A DNA stretch of 64,000 nt, taken from Paenibacillus sp. FSL H8-0537. Lineage in GTDB: Bacteria > Bacillota > Bacilli > Paenibacillales > Paenibacillaceae. Shown here one piece after another: positions 31,000 to 39,150 of this stretch. Position 1 is the stretch's first letter. Each line of letters opens with the position of its first letter. The translations under genes and the position numbers were made by a program. Under the pieces are notes generated by a model. The model was given only the letters and a program-made list of their open reading frames with translations, was not told where the DNA came from and did not search any database. The DNA lies in contig NZ_CP150290.1 in the NCBI RefSeq assembly GCF_038051995.1, positions 3,648,001-3,712,000 of the forward strand, written 5' to 3'.

Positions 31000-31533
31000 T
31001 CAAAAATCTTTGGACAGCTCCATATCTGTAGCGGAAATGCCCTCTTCCACCGCAAACTCAAAATCTTCAATATCGTAAATTTGTACAGGGATTTCTGCTT
31101 GAATCAGCTTATCTTGAAACTCAAACTGGTCGGAAAGCAGCGGCAAATTAAATTTCAATGCGGTCAGCAGCAGCTCCGTTTCGATCGGATCAAATGCCTC
31201 GCCGTATTGTGCGCTATCTACAGCATGTACAATTGTAAACTGTATCCGCTCGTTTAGCAGCAGCGGCGAGCTTTCCCGCCAAGGTACCTGCATCGTACGT
31301 TCGATTTTTTTACGGTTGAGCGGATCTTCAAAAAAAGCAATCAGCTCGCCAATTTTATTTTTGACATGAGCATCATCATCCGGATCTTCCATTACGGGAT
31401 CCGATCCGTCTCTCATATCATAAAGCTCTAAAATGGATGAATAAGGAACAACATAATCAATGGCACTGCTTGGAACGAGAAGGTGACCATAAGTTGCCAC
31501 CATCACTGCCTCTATAACAAACCGTCGCGGCAT
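31000..31533 (-). CDS. Conserved hypothetical acidic protein
   Basis: 177-residue, Asp/Glu-rich cytoplasmic protein without signal peptide or membrane helix. No family is recognised. The start at 31533 (MPRRFVIEAVMVATYG) is chosen because AGAAGGAGG lies seven bases upstream; an earlier in-frame ATG would place this site inside the gene. Its middle contains an acidic run (VMEDPDDDAHVKNKIGEL). It is a single gene convergent with xerS and divergent from ypdA. Confidence 0.7.
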   Translation of the reverse strand: MPRRFVIEAVMVATYGHLLVPSSAIDYVVPYSSILELYDMRDGSDPVMEDPDDDAHVKNKIGELIAFFEDPLNRKKIERTMQVPWRESSPLLLNERIQFTIVHAVDSAQYGEAFDPIETELLLTALKFNLPLLSDQFEFQDKLIQAEIPVQIYDIEDFEFAVEEGISATDMELSKDF

Positions 31534-31675
31534 GTTTGACCTCCTTCTATAAAACAACGTTTCCACATTATTATACAATAATCCAACTGGTGTACAAGAT
31601 AGCCATTCGCCAAATTTGCATTAATTCCACGCGCCGCAGTACAATGGTGGGGAAATCATTATCGGAGGTACATAC

Positions 31676-32662
31676 ATGATTAGAGAAGAAGCTATCATTA
31701 TTGGCGCTGGTCCATGCGGCCTTGCTGCGGCAATTGAGCTGCAGCGCATCGGAATCCAGCCCCTTATCATAGAAAAAAGCCATCTGGTCCATTCGATCTC
31801 GCAGTATCCGACCTATATGCACTTTTTCAGTACGCCCGAGCTGCTTGAGATTGGCGATATTCCCTTCACGACGCCCAATGACAAGCCTTCGCGGCTTGAA
31901 GCGATGAATTATTATCGCACAGCGGCGCTGCGCCATGAGCTTCGGATTAATCCTTATGAGACGGTAACGAGAGTCGTTGGTGATAATGGCCGCTTCACGC
32001 TCTCCAGCACCAATCGCTTTGGCGAATCGCTGACCTATTCCAGCCGCTATGTTATTATTGCGACCGGTTATTTTGACCATCCAAATTATTTGGGCATTCC
32101 TGGGGAAGAGCTGGAGAAGGTGACGCATTTTTTCCGCGAGGCCCATCCGTATACTGGAATGGAGGTCGCGATTATTGGGGGCAGCAATTCTGCTATAGAT
32201 GCAGCGCTTGAGCTTGAACGGATCGGGGCGAAGGTGACCGTCATTTATCGCGGTGAGCATTATTCATCAAGCATTAAGCCATGGGTGAAACCAGGCTTTG
32301 AAAGCAAAGTAGCCAAGGGGCAAATTACGATGCGCTTCCGCTCTCGCGTTACGAGCATCGACGACCGCAGCGTCACGCTTGAAGACCCCGAGGACAAACA
32401 TACGATTGCAAATGATTTTGTGCTTGCGCTGACTGGCTTTCATCCGGATCGGGATTTTCTGACGGACACAGGCGTCGTGATGGCCGAGGAAGGTTATCCA
32501 TTTTTCAACGAAGCGACGATGGAGACGAATGTGCCAAACTTGTTTTTGGCCGGTGTTGTTGCTTCACGCCATGAAGCGAATGAAATTTTCATCGAAACCG
32601 GACGTTTCCACGGCAGAAAAATTGCCGCGCATATCGCTCAAAGCACCACAGCCGACAAATAA
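31676..32662 (+). CDS. ypdA: YpdA-type bacillithiol disulfide reductase
   Basis: 328-residue FAD/NAD(P)-binding oxidoreductase. The FAD-binding GxGxxG is AIIIGAGPCGLAAAIEL at the N-terminus. The nucleotide-binding motif is EVAIIGGSNSAIDAALELER near residue 165, and the second FAD motif is VPNLFLAGVV near the end. There is no CxxC redox pair, and a Cys lies in the first glycine motif (GAGPCG), as in YpdA. The family reduces bacillithiol disulfide in Firmicutes. TCGGAGG precedes the ATG. A good terminator follows. Confidence 0.87.
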   Translation: MIREEAIIIGAGPCGLAAAIELQRIGIQPLIIEKSHLVHSISQYPTYMHFFSTPELLEIGDIPFTTPNDKPSRLEAMNYYRTAALRHELRINPYETVTRVVGDNGRFTLSSTNRFGESLTYSSRYVIIATGYFDHPNYLGIPGEELEKVTHFFREAHPYTGMEVAIIGGSNSAIDAALELERIGAKVTVIYRGEHYSSSIKPWVKPGFESKVAKGQITMRFRSRVTSIDDRSVTLEDPEDKHTIANDFVLALTGFHPDRDFLTDTGVVMAEEGYPFFNEATMETNVPNLFLAGVVASRHEANEIFIETGRFHGRKIAAHIAQSTTADK

Positions 32663-32685
32663 AATGCAGGAACCATAACGATTAT

Positions 32686-32750
32686 AGGCTGCCCATGCCC
32701 AGAGAGCGCAATATAATGCGCTGTGCACCTGAGTATGGGCAGCCTCTTTT
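32686..32750 (+). terminator. Intrinsic terminator after ypdA
   Basis: AGGCTGCCCAT at 32686 pairs with ATGGGCAGCCT ending at 32745, followed by CTTTT. The loop holds a second smaller hairpin (GCGC...GCGC). It separates ypdA from the convergent flavoprotein gene. Confidence 0.8.
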
Positions 32751-32770
32751 ATAAATCTGTCATGAAACGG

Positions 32771-33685
32771 TTAGCCCCGCTCGCTCCATGCTTTTCCCAA
32801 TAATTCACTATTGATGCTTACAGCCGCCATTGATCCCATTGAAGCCGCCGCAACGACCTGATACTTTTGGGAAGCAGCATCTCCGGCACTATAGATGCCC
32901 GGCACATTCGTCTTGCCAAACTCATCGACTATAACAGCCCCTGCTTCTGTCATTGCACAGCCTATTGTCTGCGGAAGATCCGATCCAATCGCCAGCTTTG
33001 GCACAAAGAAGATACCTTCGCACGATAGGATCGATCCATCCTCCAGCACAACTTGCTGAACGCTGCCGTTAGCTGCTTCAATTCGCTGAATTTTCGAGTC
33101 AAATATGGGCACATCATGCTGCTGCAATTCCTCGCGCTGCTCAGCAGTCATTTCGTCTGGACCATCGGTGCAAATGGTATATTGGCTTGTCCAGGCTGCT
33201 ATTATTTTGGCAAAGTGCAGCGCATGATCCCCCTTGGATATTATAACTAGCTTCCTATCCCTCATTTCCCAGCCATCACAATATGGGCACACAAATGCGC
33301 TTTTTCCATAAACGTCATTTAATCCTTCAATATCAAGTGGAAGATCCTTCATCCCTACGGCAAAAAGCAGCTTTTTGGCCCCGAAGGCTGATCCTTTTGC
33401 GGTCGTAATCATAAATGCCCCATCGACTCCCGTTATCGCCACGGCTGAATCATTTTCAAAATGAACGGATGGGTAGACACTGATCTGCTCGCGCGCGATT
33501 TGACGAAACTCGCCAGGCTTAATTCCATCTCTCGTTAAAAAGCCATGCGACTCCTGTGTCACCCGATTGCGCGGACGCTCTTCATCAATGACGATAACAC
33601 TCTTCCTCGCTCTGCCTAATACTAGCGCGGCACTAAGCCCTGCCGGCCCTCCACCAATAATCGCAACATCCATCAATTGTTCCAT
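32771..33685 (-). CDS. Thioredoxin reductase-like NAD(P)/FAD-dependent oxidoreductase
   Basis: 304-residue flavoprotein of the thioredoxin reductase fold. It shows the FAD motif DVAIIGGGPAGLSAALVLGRA, the redox pair CPYC in AFVCPYCDGWE, and the C-terminal FAD motif VPGIYSAGDAAS. The nucleotide-binding motif is poor: where GxGxxA is expected it reads VIISKGDHALHFAK, so NADPH use is uncertain. It is closer to the stand-alone CPYCDGWE group than to TrxB itself. The ATG at 33685 with GGAAGGTGG upstream is preferred over a GTG three codons earlier. Confidence 0.85.
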   Translation of the reverse strand: MEQLMDVAIIGGGPAGLSAALVLGRARKSVIVIDEERPRNRVTQESHGFLTRDGIKPGEFRQIAREQISVYPSVHFENDSAVAITGVDGAFMITTAKGSAFGAKKLLFAVGMKDLPLDIEGLNDVYGKSAFVCPYCDGWEMRDRKLVIISKGDHALHFAKIIAAWTSQYTICTDGPDEMTAEQREELQQHDVPIFDSKIQRIEAANGSVQQVVLEDGSILSCEGIFFVPKLAIGSDLPQTIGCAMTEAGAVIVDEFGKTNVPGIYSAGDAASQKYQVVAAASMGSMAAVSINSELLGKAWSERG

Positions 33686-34095
33686 ATTAACCACCTTCCG
33701 AGAGTTTTAATGTCTTTAATTGAAAAATAAAAAAAACCATTCTAATTCTCATCGTTTTCTATTGTGCTACGATTATTTAGAGATTGGAAAAATATCACAC
33801 CTTTTTTTGTATAAAATATCTTTTTAAAACCACCTATTAAAGATACTTAATATCCACTATTGAGCTGCAAATATTATTATAGACAAAGTAAATCTGTAAT
33901 TCAAGCTTTATTTTTTGCCGGCAGGTCTGGTATGGTTAAGTGAAGAATATGCTGCCGAACAAGGGGGGCACACTACCTCATGGTTCGTACCAAATACTCG
34001 GAATAACGGGATAATATTTCCTCTCTCCGCGCTGCTCGTAACGGCAAGTTTTAAGACCATCCTTTTCGGGATGGCCTTTCTTTTAGATGTAAATC
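33686..34095. other. AT-rich gene-free stretch with orphan terminator-like hairpin and repeat motif
   Basis: No supported gene. It holds one copy of the recurring GTAACGGCAAGTTTT motif (34038-34052) followed directly by a plus-strand terminator-like hairpin CCATCC/GGATGG (34057-34074) with a CCTTTCTTTT tail. No plus-strand gene precedes it, so it may be a relic. Confidence 0.5.
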
Positions 34096-34773
34096 TTAAT
34101 GTATTGAAATATCCGTTCCATAAAGGTGAAGACGGAGGCGTTTTGCAATGGACAGCGAAGAATAATTATCCCATGATGTACTATATAAAGGGATCCTCTG
34201 AGACCATCTTATCGCTTGGGCCCATGAGGATGTTACGCGCATCGCATATCCTTTTCCTCGATAATCTTTCAATGTCTCGACTCCGGCCTCTGCAGCCTTA
34301 TTGCTACTTCTTGCGCTAAAACAGACAGATACAGCCATGTTGTTTTCCGTCACCATAAAACAAGGTCCTCGAAACTTCAGTTCCGATAACAGAGTAGGAA
34401 ACCCTGGTTCCAAGTAGTATTTATTGTCTTCAGTAACCAAGGTGGCGCCTGTGTAATCCTTTACAGTTTCATGAAATGTAAAAGCCGGGCCCATCCATAA
34501 GCCTCTAATTTCTCTGTCCTTCTCCAACGTGCGAATAACATTAGCAAGTTGCTCGGTTGAATCACCCTGATCCATGAATTGCAGAATGTCATGGACTAGG
34601 CGATTTGGTACGTCGCGACGGAATCTTACAATGCGACCAGCAACGGTCTGTCCCAAAAAAAATCGAGGAGCAGGCTGGTTCGTTGGCTCATTAATCGTTG
34701 TGATACGTCCAGCATGATCATGAATATAGAGAACTTCTGCTTGAATGCTCATTAGTTCTAAATGGTTGTACAA
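34096..34773 (-). CDS. GNAT-family N-acetyltransferase
   Basis: 225-residue protein. The C-terminal half is a GNAT domain: the acetyl-CoA pyrophosphate-binding loop is DYRGKGYAMRVTSSWAQ, preceded by the beta-strand SVCFSARSSNKAAEAGVETL and followed by PLYSTSWDNYSSLSIAKRL. The N-terminal half is family-specific. The start is taken as the TTG at 34773, seven bases after a perfect GAGGAGG; the ATG at 34800 would put that site inside the coding region. Substrate unknown. It lies at the left edge of an AT-rich accessory stretch. Confidence 0.82.
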   Translation of the reverse strand: MYNHLELMSIQAEVLYIHDHAGRITTINEPTNQPAPRFFLGQTVAGRIVRFRRDVPNRLVHDILQFMDQGDSTEQLANVIRTLEKDREIRGLWMGPAFTFHETVKDYTGATLVTEDNKYYLEPGFPTLLSELKFRGPCFMVTENNMAVSVCFSARSSNKAAEAGVETLKDYRGKGYAMRVTSSWAQAIRWSQRIPLYSTSWDNYSSLSIAKRLRLHLYGTDISIH

Positions 34774-34929
34774 AGGCTTACCTCCTCTATTGTTATTCAC
34801 TCACCCTTTCCCTGTACAATTTAATTATCATCAAAAATGACTCGCTCTCACCATAATCTGTATCCAAGATACCATCTTTCCTAAGTAGTTTAAATCATCT
34901 TCTTTACGTTTCAACAAAAAAAATTGCCG

Positions 34930-36027
34930 CTACTTATGGTACGGTTCTCCGAATCGCACCAGCACGTGCCACATGTATTTTAATTCCTGAAGCACCCCAT
35001 CTAAATTTCCTCTATCACTCCAAAGATCCGGAGTGCATATCAAATCATTGACCGCAGTTCCGACTGCTCTAACGTCAATTAGATTGTCGATGGCTATACG
35101 TTTGGCGAGTAATGGCATGGTTGACCCCCTAAAATCCGGTGGTACTTTATCGGCCTGGATAGCAAATCCCTTATGCCAATGAAGCTCTATTGAATATTTT
35201 AAGCATAGCTTCTCAAAAGTTCCCTCTATGTCTGTTCCTTGAAATGAAGGATCGGCCACCAGTATTTCCACGTCATCTTGCAGAAAAATATCACCGTGAA
35301 TTTGGGCCTCAATGAAGTGATTAAGATTTCGACTAGGCATCTGTTTTATACGTTCAGTGATAGGGAGATTTAAGCAGAACAAAAGCCAATCGACCACTTT
35401 TCGGGGCGACAGATTCTTTTCTCCAAGAGCATATTCTCGGAAGAATGCATCTTTAAGAACGGCGGCTAAAATGTCATCGAATTCTTCATAGGTTCCTTTT
35501 TCTAGAGGATCATCCTGAGAACCACCGTAAGTATATGTGCAACGATAGGATGCCTGTGAAGCAAGAAGGAAATAACACGAACCAAACCTCGGAGACGGAC
35601 CATCAGAATGCAACATTAAATCTAACGCGCCGTATTTTGGCCTTTCACTGTTGGTGATGCCTTCCAACTGATAAGCGCCTCCAAACAACTTCATCTCCCA
35701 GAGATCCCGAGCGCCTCCCGGGTAGGCGGACACGCTGCCATTAGAAATCTGCGTCTCAAACTGACTCTTATATATCCCTTGCTCAAGTAATGCTTGTGCC
35801 ACGCTTTTCTTGTCAGCAAGTGGACGATCAGGATGGAAATGCAACGCTACTCTGGCATGCGATCGAAGTTTCGAGACAGCATCTTCAAAACTACTCAAAG
35901 GGATATTCGACAAATGGAGAATTTCTCGAATTGATGCCTGCGCAGCTACCCTTCTCGAAGAAGCATACTGCTTGATATGCTGAATCGCCCTATTTTGTGA
36001 TATCGTAAGTCGACTGTTATTTGACAT
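34930..36027 (-). CDS. DUF3626 family protein
   Basis: 365-residue cytoplasmic protein that I place in DUF3626 by its conserved blocks: VALHFHPDRP, GIYKSQFETQISNGS, YPGGARDLWEMKLFGGAYQL, RPKYGALDL and PRFGSCYFLL. The function of this family is not known. The dense conserved His, Arg, Glu and Tyr residues in the first half look like an enzyme active site rather than a binding protein. There is no signal peptide. It shares orientation with the acetyltransferase, but a 156-base gap separates them. Confidence 0.75.
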   Translation of the reverse strand: MSNNSRLTISQNRAIQHIKQYASSRRVAAQASIREILHLSNIPLSSFEDAVSKLRSHARVALHFHPDRPLADKKSVAQALLEQGIYKSQFETQISNGSVSAYPGGARDLWEMKLFGGAYQLEGITNSERPKYGALDLMLHSDGPSPRFGSCYFLLASQASYRCTYTYGGSQDDPLEKGTYEEFDDILAAVLKDAFFREYALGEKNLSPRKVVDWLLFCLNLPITERIKQMPSRNLNHFIEAQIHGDIFLQDDVEILVADPSFQGTDIEGTFEKLCLKYSIELHWHKGFAIQADKVPPDFRGSTMPLLAKRIAIDNLIDVRAVGTAVNDLICTPDLWSDRGNLDGVLQELKYMWHVLVRFGEPYHK

Positions 36028-36318
36028 CTACAACACCTGCCTTAAACTTCAGTTCGTTATTCAACTCTCCTGCCCGTTAAAACCGGTTCAAGCAATTTAA
36101 GACATTTTTGTTCTGGACCGTTGACGAGATCAGCCATTGTGCCTATCATCACTTCAATTCTAACTTTAGGATTGACTCTGTGTTGAAAATAGAGATCGAT
36201 TTAATCGAGAACAAAACGGCGGTAAATTACCCTTATTTTCATATTTATGTATATATTAGTTTTATTATCATATGCTCCATTTGTGGGGAGGCAATTATTA
36301 ATTTAAAGGAGTGGAATA

Positions 36319-36786
36319 ATGAAAAAAAGGCTAGTCACTTCTATTGTTCTATTGTTTTCCATCTTTGTAATGGGTTTTAGTTTAAGCAGTTCGGCAGCAC
36401 CATCCACATATGTCCACGGTGTTTTTTCACAAAAACCGTTGTATGTATTGGATGGAACGACAGGCAATTGGCTGACCTCGACAAGCGGCAATGCGATAGC
36501 GAGTTGGACAGAAGCCCCGCTGGCCTCAGGAAATCAGGCATTTTTCAATGCAATCTCGATAGTCGGAACCGACCGTTTTGAATTCCGACTAGTCAGTCTT
36601 GGATCGACTACCGTCGATCAGATCAATGGCAAATTCGATATTTACAAAAATAATGTGAAGGTCGCTTCGGCGATTCCTGGCAGTGTATACGGTTTAAGCC
36701 AACCGGTCGGAAATTATTTTAAATTTTATAACAGCACGAATACATGGCATGTATCCGGGTATATCACAGACCGGCTAGACTATTAA
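36319..36786 (+). CDS. Small secreted protein of unknown function
   Basis: 155-residue protein with a clear signal peptide (MKKRLVTSIVLLFSIFVMGF, cleavage likely after SSSAA). The mature part of about 128 residues is rich in Ser, Thr, Asn and aromatic residues, has no Cys and looks all-beta. No family is recognised. AAAGGAGTGG lies upstream of the ATG. A hairpin terminator follows. It lies in an AT-rich accessory stretch near a secreted lectin-like gene. Confidence 0.72.
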   Translation: MKKRLVTSIVLLFSIFVMGFSLSSSAAPSTYVHGVFSQKPLYVLDGTTGNWLTSTSGNAIASWTEAPLASGNQAFFNAISIVGTDRFEFRLVSLGSTTVDQINGKFDIYKNNVKVASAIPGSVYGLSQPVGNYFKFYNSTNTWHVSGYITDRLDY

Positions 36787-36798
36787 GATTTGACATCG

Positions 36799-36826
36799 AA
36801 GAAGTCCCACCCTCCCCGGACTTCTT
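36799..36826 (+). terminator. Terminator-like hairpin after the secreted protein gene
   Basis: AAGAAGTCC (36799-36807) pairs perfectly with GGACTTCTT (36818-36826). The T tail is weak (GTTG). The 335 bases after it up to the HxlR relic hold no supported gene apart from one GTAACGGCAAGT motif at 37141. Confidence 0.6.
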
Positions 36827-37161
36827 GTTGCAATCATTCAGGCTATTTTTTGTAAACCTTTACATAAAACAGCTCCGCCTGGTCCAATTCCTACAATTTT
36901 AAGCCAAAACTGCTATGTATTTGGGCAGACCGTTGCTGTCCTTGAATGCCTACCTTTATTCTATGCCATATCTACAAAAAAATGGAATTAATTCGATTTC
37001 AAAAAAAGTAATTTCTCTTACATCTATCATTTTCATGAACCATAGCCCTAATCCTACACACATATATACAAATCCATGCCCCGCATGGAGTCCTTCACAA
37101 AAACCTGCCTTTATTTATGATACGGTTCAGTGCGCTTTCTGTAACGGCAAGTCTCGTTAAT

Positions 37162-37395
37162 CTATTCCTGCTTTCCGCATGCTATTCTATGCGTTTGTCC
37201 ATGAACGGTTAATTTGTACTCAACTTTAGGAGGAATCTCCTGATATACACGACGTTCGACAAGCCCATCCCGTTCGAGCTCCCGCAGTTGATTGGTAAGC
37301 ATACCCTGCGTAATTACCGGAAGCATTCGCCTCAGTTCTCCAAATCGCTTGGTCCCCTCATGCAGCAATATAAATAAAATCAGAGGCTTCCATTC
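37162..37395 (-). pseudogene. HxlR-family regulator relic, both ends lost
   Basis: Reading frame with the HxlR winged-helix core: [20 protein letters not shown], then [40 protein letters not shown] and LTVHG. A TAA (37396-37398) stands directly before EWKPLI, where a full gene has about 20 more residues. The C-terminus ([11 protein letters not shown]) departs from the family after LTVHG. About 77 codons remain of the usual 105-120, so this is a remnant. Confidence 0.75.
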
Positions 37396-37542
37396 TTAAT
37401 TCCAGTTTCATACCAATTGGGGCGGGTTAATTTCTCCTTTGCCACCCCTGACAGAATGCTGTACAGAAACATGCACTAACTGAAACAGTTTGTAATTCTA
37501 TGCATTTAGCTTTAACCAATATAAAGATTAGGAGTGTGTCAT

Positions 37543-38163
37543 ATGAGTAAACCACTTTTTTCCCGTTTTTTTCGTATTTTGATACCTTACTTGTTGCTTT
37601 TGGTATTTGCCTTACCAGCGACGGCTTCCGCAGGCAATCTTGGAGATAGGCTTACTATAGGTGGCAGCTTTGCAATGGGCGACTATCTCACCTCGCAGGA
37701 TGGTAGGTTTTCAGCCATTTGGCAGAGTGACGGAAATTTTGTCATCTATCAGAATGGTTCTTCTCTTTGGAGCAGCCGTACTAATAAAATTGGGGCCTTT
37801 TCGTTTAAATTTGAACCCACTGGGAAACTGGTAATGTACCAATATGGATCAAAACCTATAAATGTATACCAATATGCTTATCGTTTTGGATTCAACCACG
37901 CCACAGGTAAATTCGAATATCACTATGGGTGGGGGTATGATACGGTTTGGGTAATTGACACTACTAAAATTCAAGACGCTTGGTTTACCGATACCGCCTC
38001 TTGGATTTCTAAGCACGGAAGAGGTTTGCCAACTAACACAACTGGTGACACGCTAATCATGCAAAATGATGGGAATTTAGTTCTCTATAACTCAACCCTG
38101 ACAAATAGCAATTATCCCAGTAGTTGGATTCCTGTCTGGGCTTCGAACACGATTGGTCGATAA
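37543..38163 (+). CDS. Secreted bulb-type (monocot mannose-binding) lectin domain protein
   Basis: 206-residue exported protein. The signal peptide ends near ATASA. The mature part is a B-lectin beta-prism. Mannose-binding QxDxNxVxY motifs are seen twice, as QSDGNFVIYQNGSSLWSS near residue 63 and QNDGNLVLYNS near residue 181; a middle repeat is degenerate (FEPTGKLVMYQYGS). The ATG at 37543 with AGGAG nine bases upstream is preferred over a GTG three codons earlier. Known relatives include lectin-like bacteriocins of other bacteria and carbohydrate-binding wall proteins. No immunity gene is apparent, so the role is open. Confidence 0.82.
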   Translation: MSKPLFSRFFRILIPYLLLLVFALPATASAGNLGDRLTIGGSFAMGDYLTSQDGRFSAIWQSDGNFVIYQNGSSLWSSRTNKIGAFSFKFEPTGKLVMYQYGSKPINVYQYAYRFGFNHATGKFEYHYGWGYDTVWVIDTTKIQDAWFTDTASWISKHGRGLPTNTTGDTLIMQNDGNLVLYNSTLTNSNYPSSWIPVWASNTIGR

Positions 38164-38172
38164 AATCAGATT

Positions 38173-38202
38173 GAGAGCCGCATAATGCGCGGCTCTTTTT
38201 TA
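38173..38202 (+). terminator. Intrinsic terminator after the lectin-like gene
   Basis: AGAGCCGC pairs with GCGGCTCT across a short loop, followed by a run of T. It lies about 10 bases past the stop codon. Confidence 0.88.
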
Positions 38203-38627
38203 TTTATCCAAGCAACCTGATCGTTAATTTACTTAACGACAAGAGCTCAACCCGTAAAAGTCGGCGTATGAGCATTCCGATTCCTACATTTGAAGAAAAT
38301 TACATATAAAGGCTTGCCGGTACTTGTGACAAATTATTCATCACCGTCAGTAACGGCAAGTTTTCAAACTAAAGCTGTTACTTCGACTTCAACATCAGAC
38401 CTCTCGTTTACGATGTACACTACTAAAGAACCAATAAGTTCTATTGTCGGACGTTTGTTTCCCACTCTTCTAACCGCGGCTTTAATTCTGTTGATGACTC
38501 GGGAAAAAGAGTAAGGGAAGATGCCTCAATCTGAGCAAGCAAACGATCGTGGCATCATGACGTTCAAGAAATGCCGAATATTTTTAAACTGATTCATTTA
38601 ACCATATTTCCGTTCCCACCTTTGATT
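38203..38627. other. Gene-free stretch with one recurring motif
   Basis: No gene is supported. A plus-strand frame of 74 codons starting at a TTG (38290) has no ribosome binding site and no recognisable family. GTAACGGCAAGTTTT occurs at 38350-38364, matching 34038-34052 exactly. Confidence 0.4.
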
Positions 38628-38951
38628 TTATTTTAGAATGTTTTTCTCCAAGTGTAATTGTCGAAGAAACAAAAACAAGGGAAGACCCAGTGAAGGACCT
38701 ACCAGTAGCGTACCTGCAATCGGCAGCCATAAATATTTCATTCTCTTTCTGTTGCCTTCTAACAGAATGAATCCCATAAGCACAATCGCGGTAACTAAAA
38801 CATCCATCCATGCAAAAGCTCCGATACGCGTATTGGTTATGGCTGCAAATAGGAGAGACAAATCGAGGCCGTTGTGCACGACCCAAGGGATGAATTGCGA
38901 ATAGGGCAAGACGAGTCCCAAAAAAGATAATATTCCGTAAAAGTACTTCAT
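38628..38951 (-). CDS. DUF2834 family membrane protein
   Basis: 107-residue integral membrane protein with three or four predicted helices. The family pattern is clear: LPYSQFIPWVVHNGLDLSL near the N-terminus, RIGAFAWMDVLVTAIVLMGF, then EGNRKRMKYLWLPIAGTLLVG and LGLPLFLFLRQ. Function unknown. GGAGGGTTATAA precedes the ATG. It stands alone on the minus strand. Confidence 0.85.
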   Translation of the reverse strand: MKYFYGILSFLGLVLPYSQFIPWVVHNGLDLSLLFAAITNTRIGAFAWMDVLVTAIVLMGFILLEGNRKRMKYLWLPIAGTLLVGPSLGLPLFLFLRQLHLEKNILK

Positions 38952-39107
38952 TTATAACCCTCCAATTCCAAAAAAGTATGTCTTGCTGTCCGCTGTTCGC
39001 AACGGTGAATTTCTTACGTCCGACACCTTTTAGCGTATGAACTTCCACACGAAAAAACCGCAAAACCTCCAACTACAAGTATATATCATTTCCTTGAACA
39101 CCCATTC

Positions 39108-39147
39108 AAAACAGCCTGACCGGACCATTCTCCGACCAGGCTATTTT
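39108..39147 (-). terminator. Intrinsic terminator of the moxR operon
   Basis: AGCCTG...CAGGCT stem (39113-39142) flanked by AAAA and TTTT. On the minus strand it directly follows the DUF4129 stop codon and has a TGTTTTG tail. Confidence 0.7.
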
Positions 39148-39150
39148 GAA

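Noticed and set aside
33735..33755. Possible Fur/PerR box upstream of the thioredoxin reductase-like gene
   Set aside because: Only one half-site (TGAGAAT on the minus strand) fits; the other half is poor.
33915..34319. Plus-strand open frame of 134 codons
   Set aside because: Crosses a terminator-like hairpin and the 3' end of the acetyltransferase gene; no ribosome binding site or family.
36108..36380. Plus-strand open frame of 90 codons before the secreted protein gene
   Set aside because: Overlaps the signal peptide of the well supported gene at 36319 in another frame.
38290..38514. Plus-strand open frame of 74 codons starting at a TTG
   Set aside because: No ribosome binding site, low-complexity Ser/Thr content, contains the recurring GTAACGGCAAGT motif; may be a remnant but not a supported gene.
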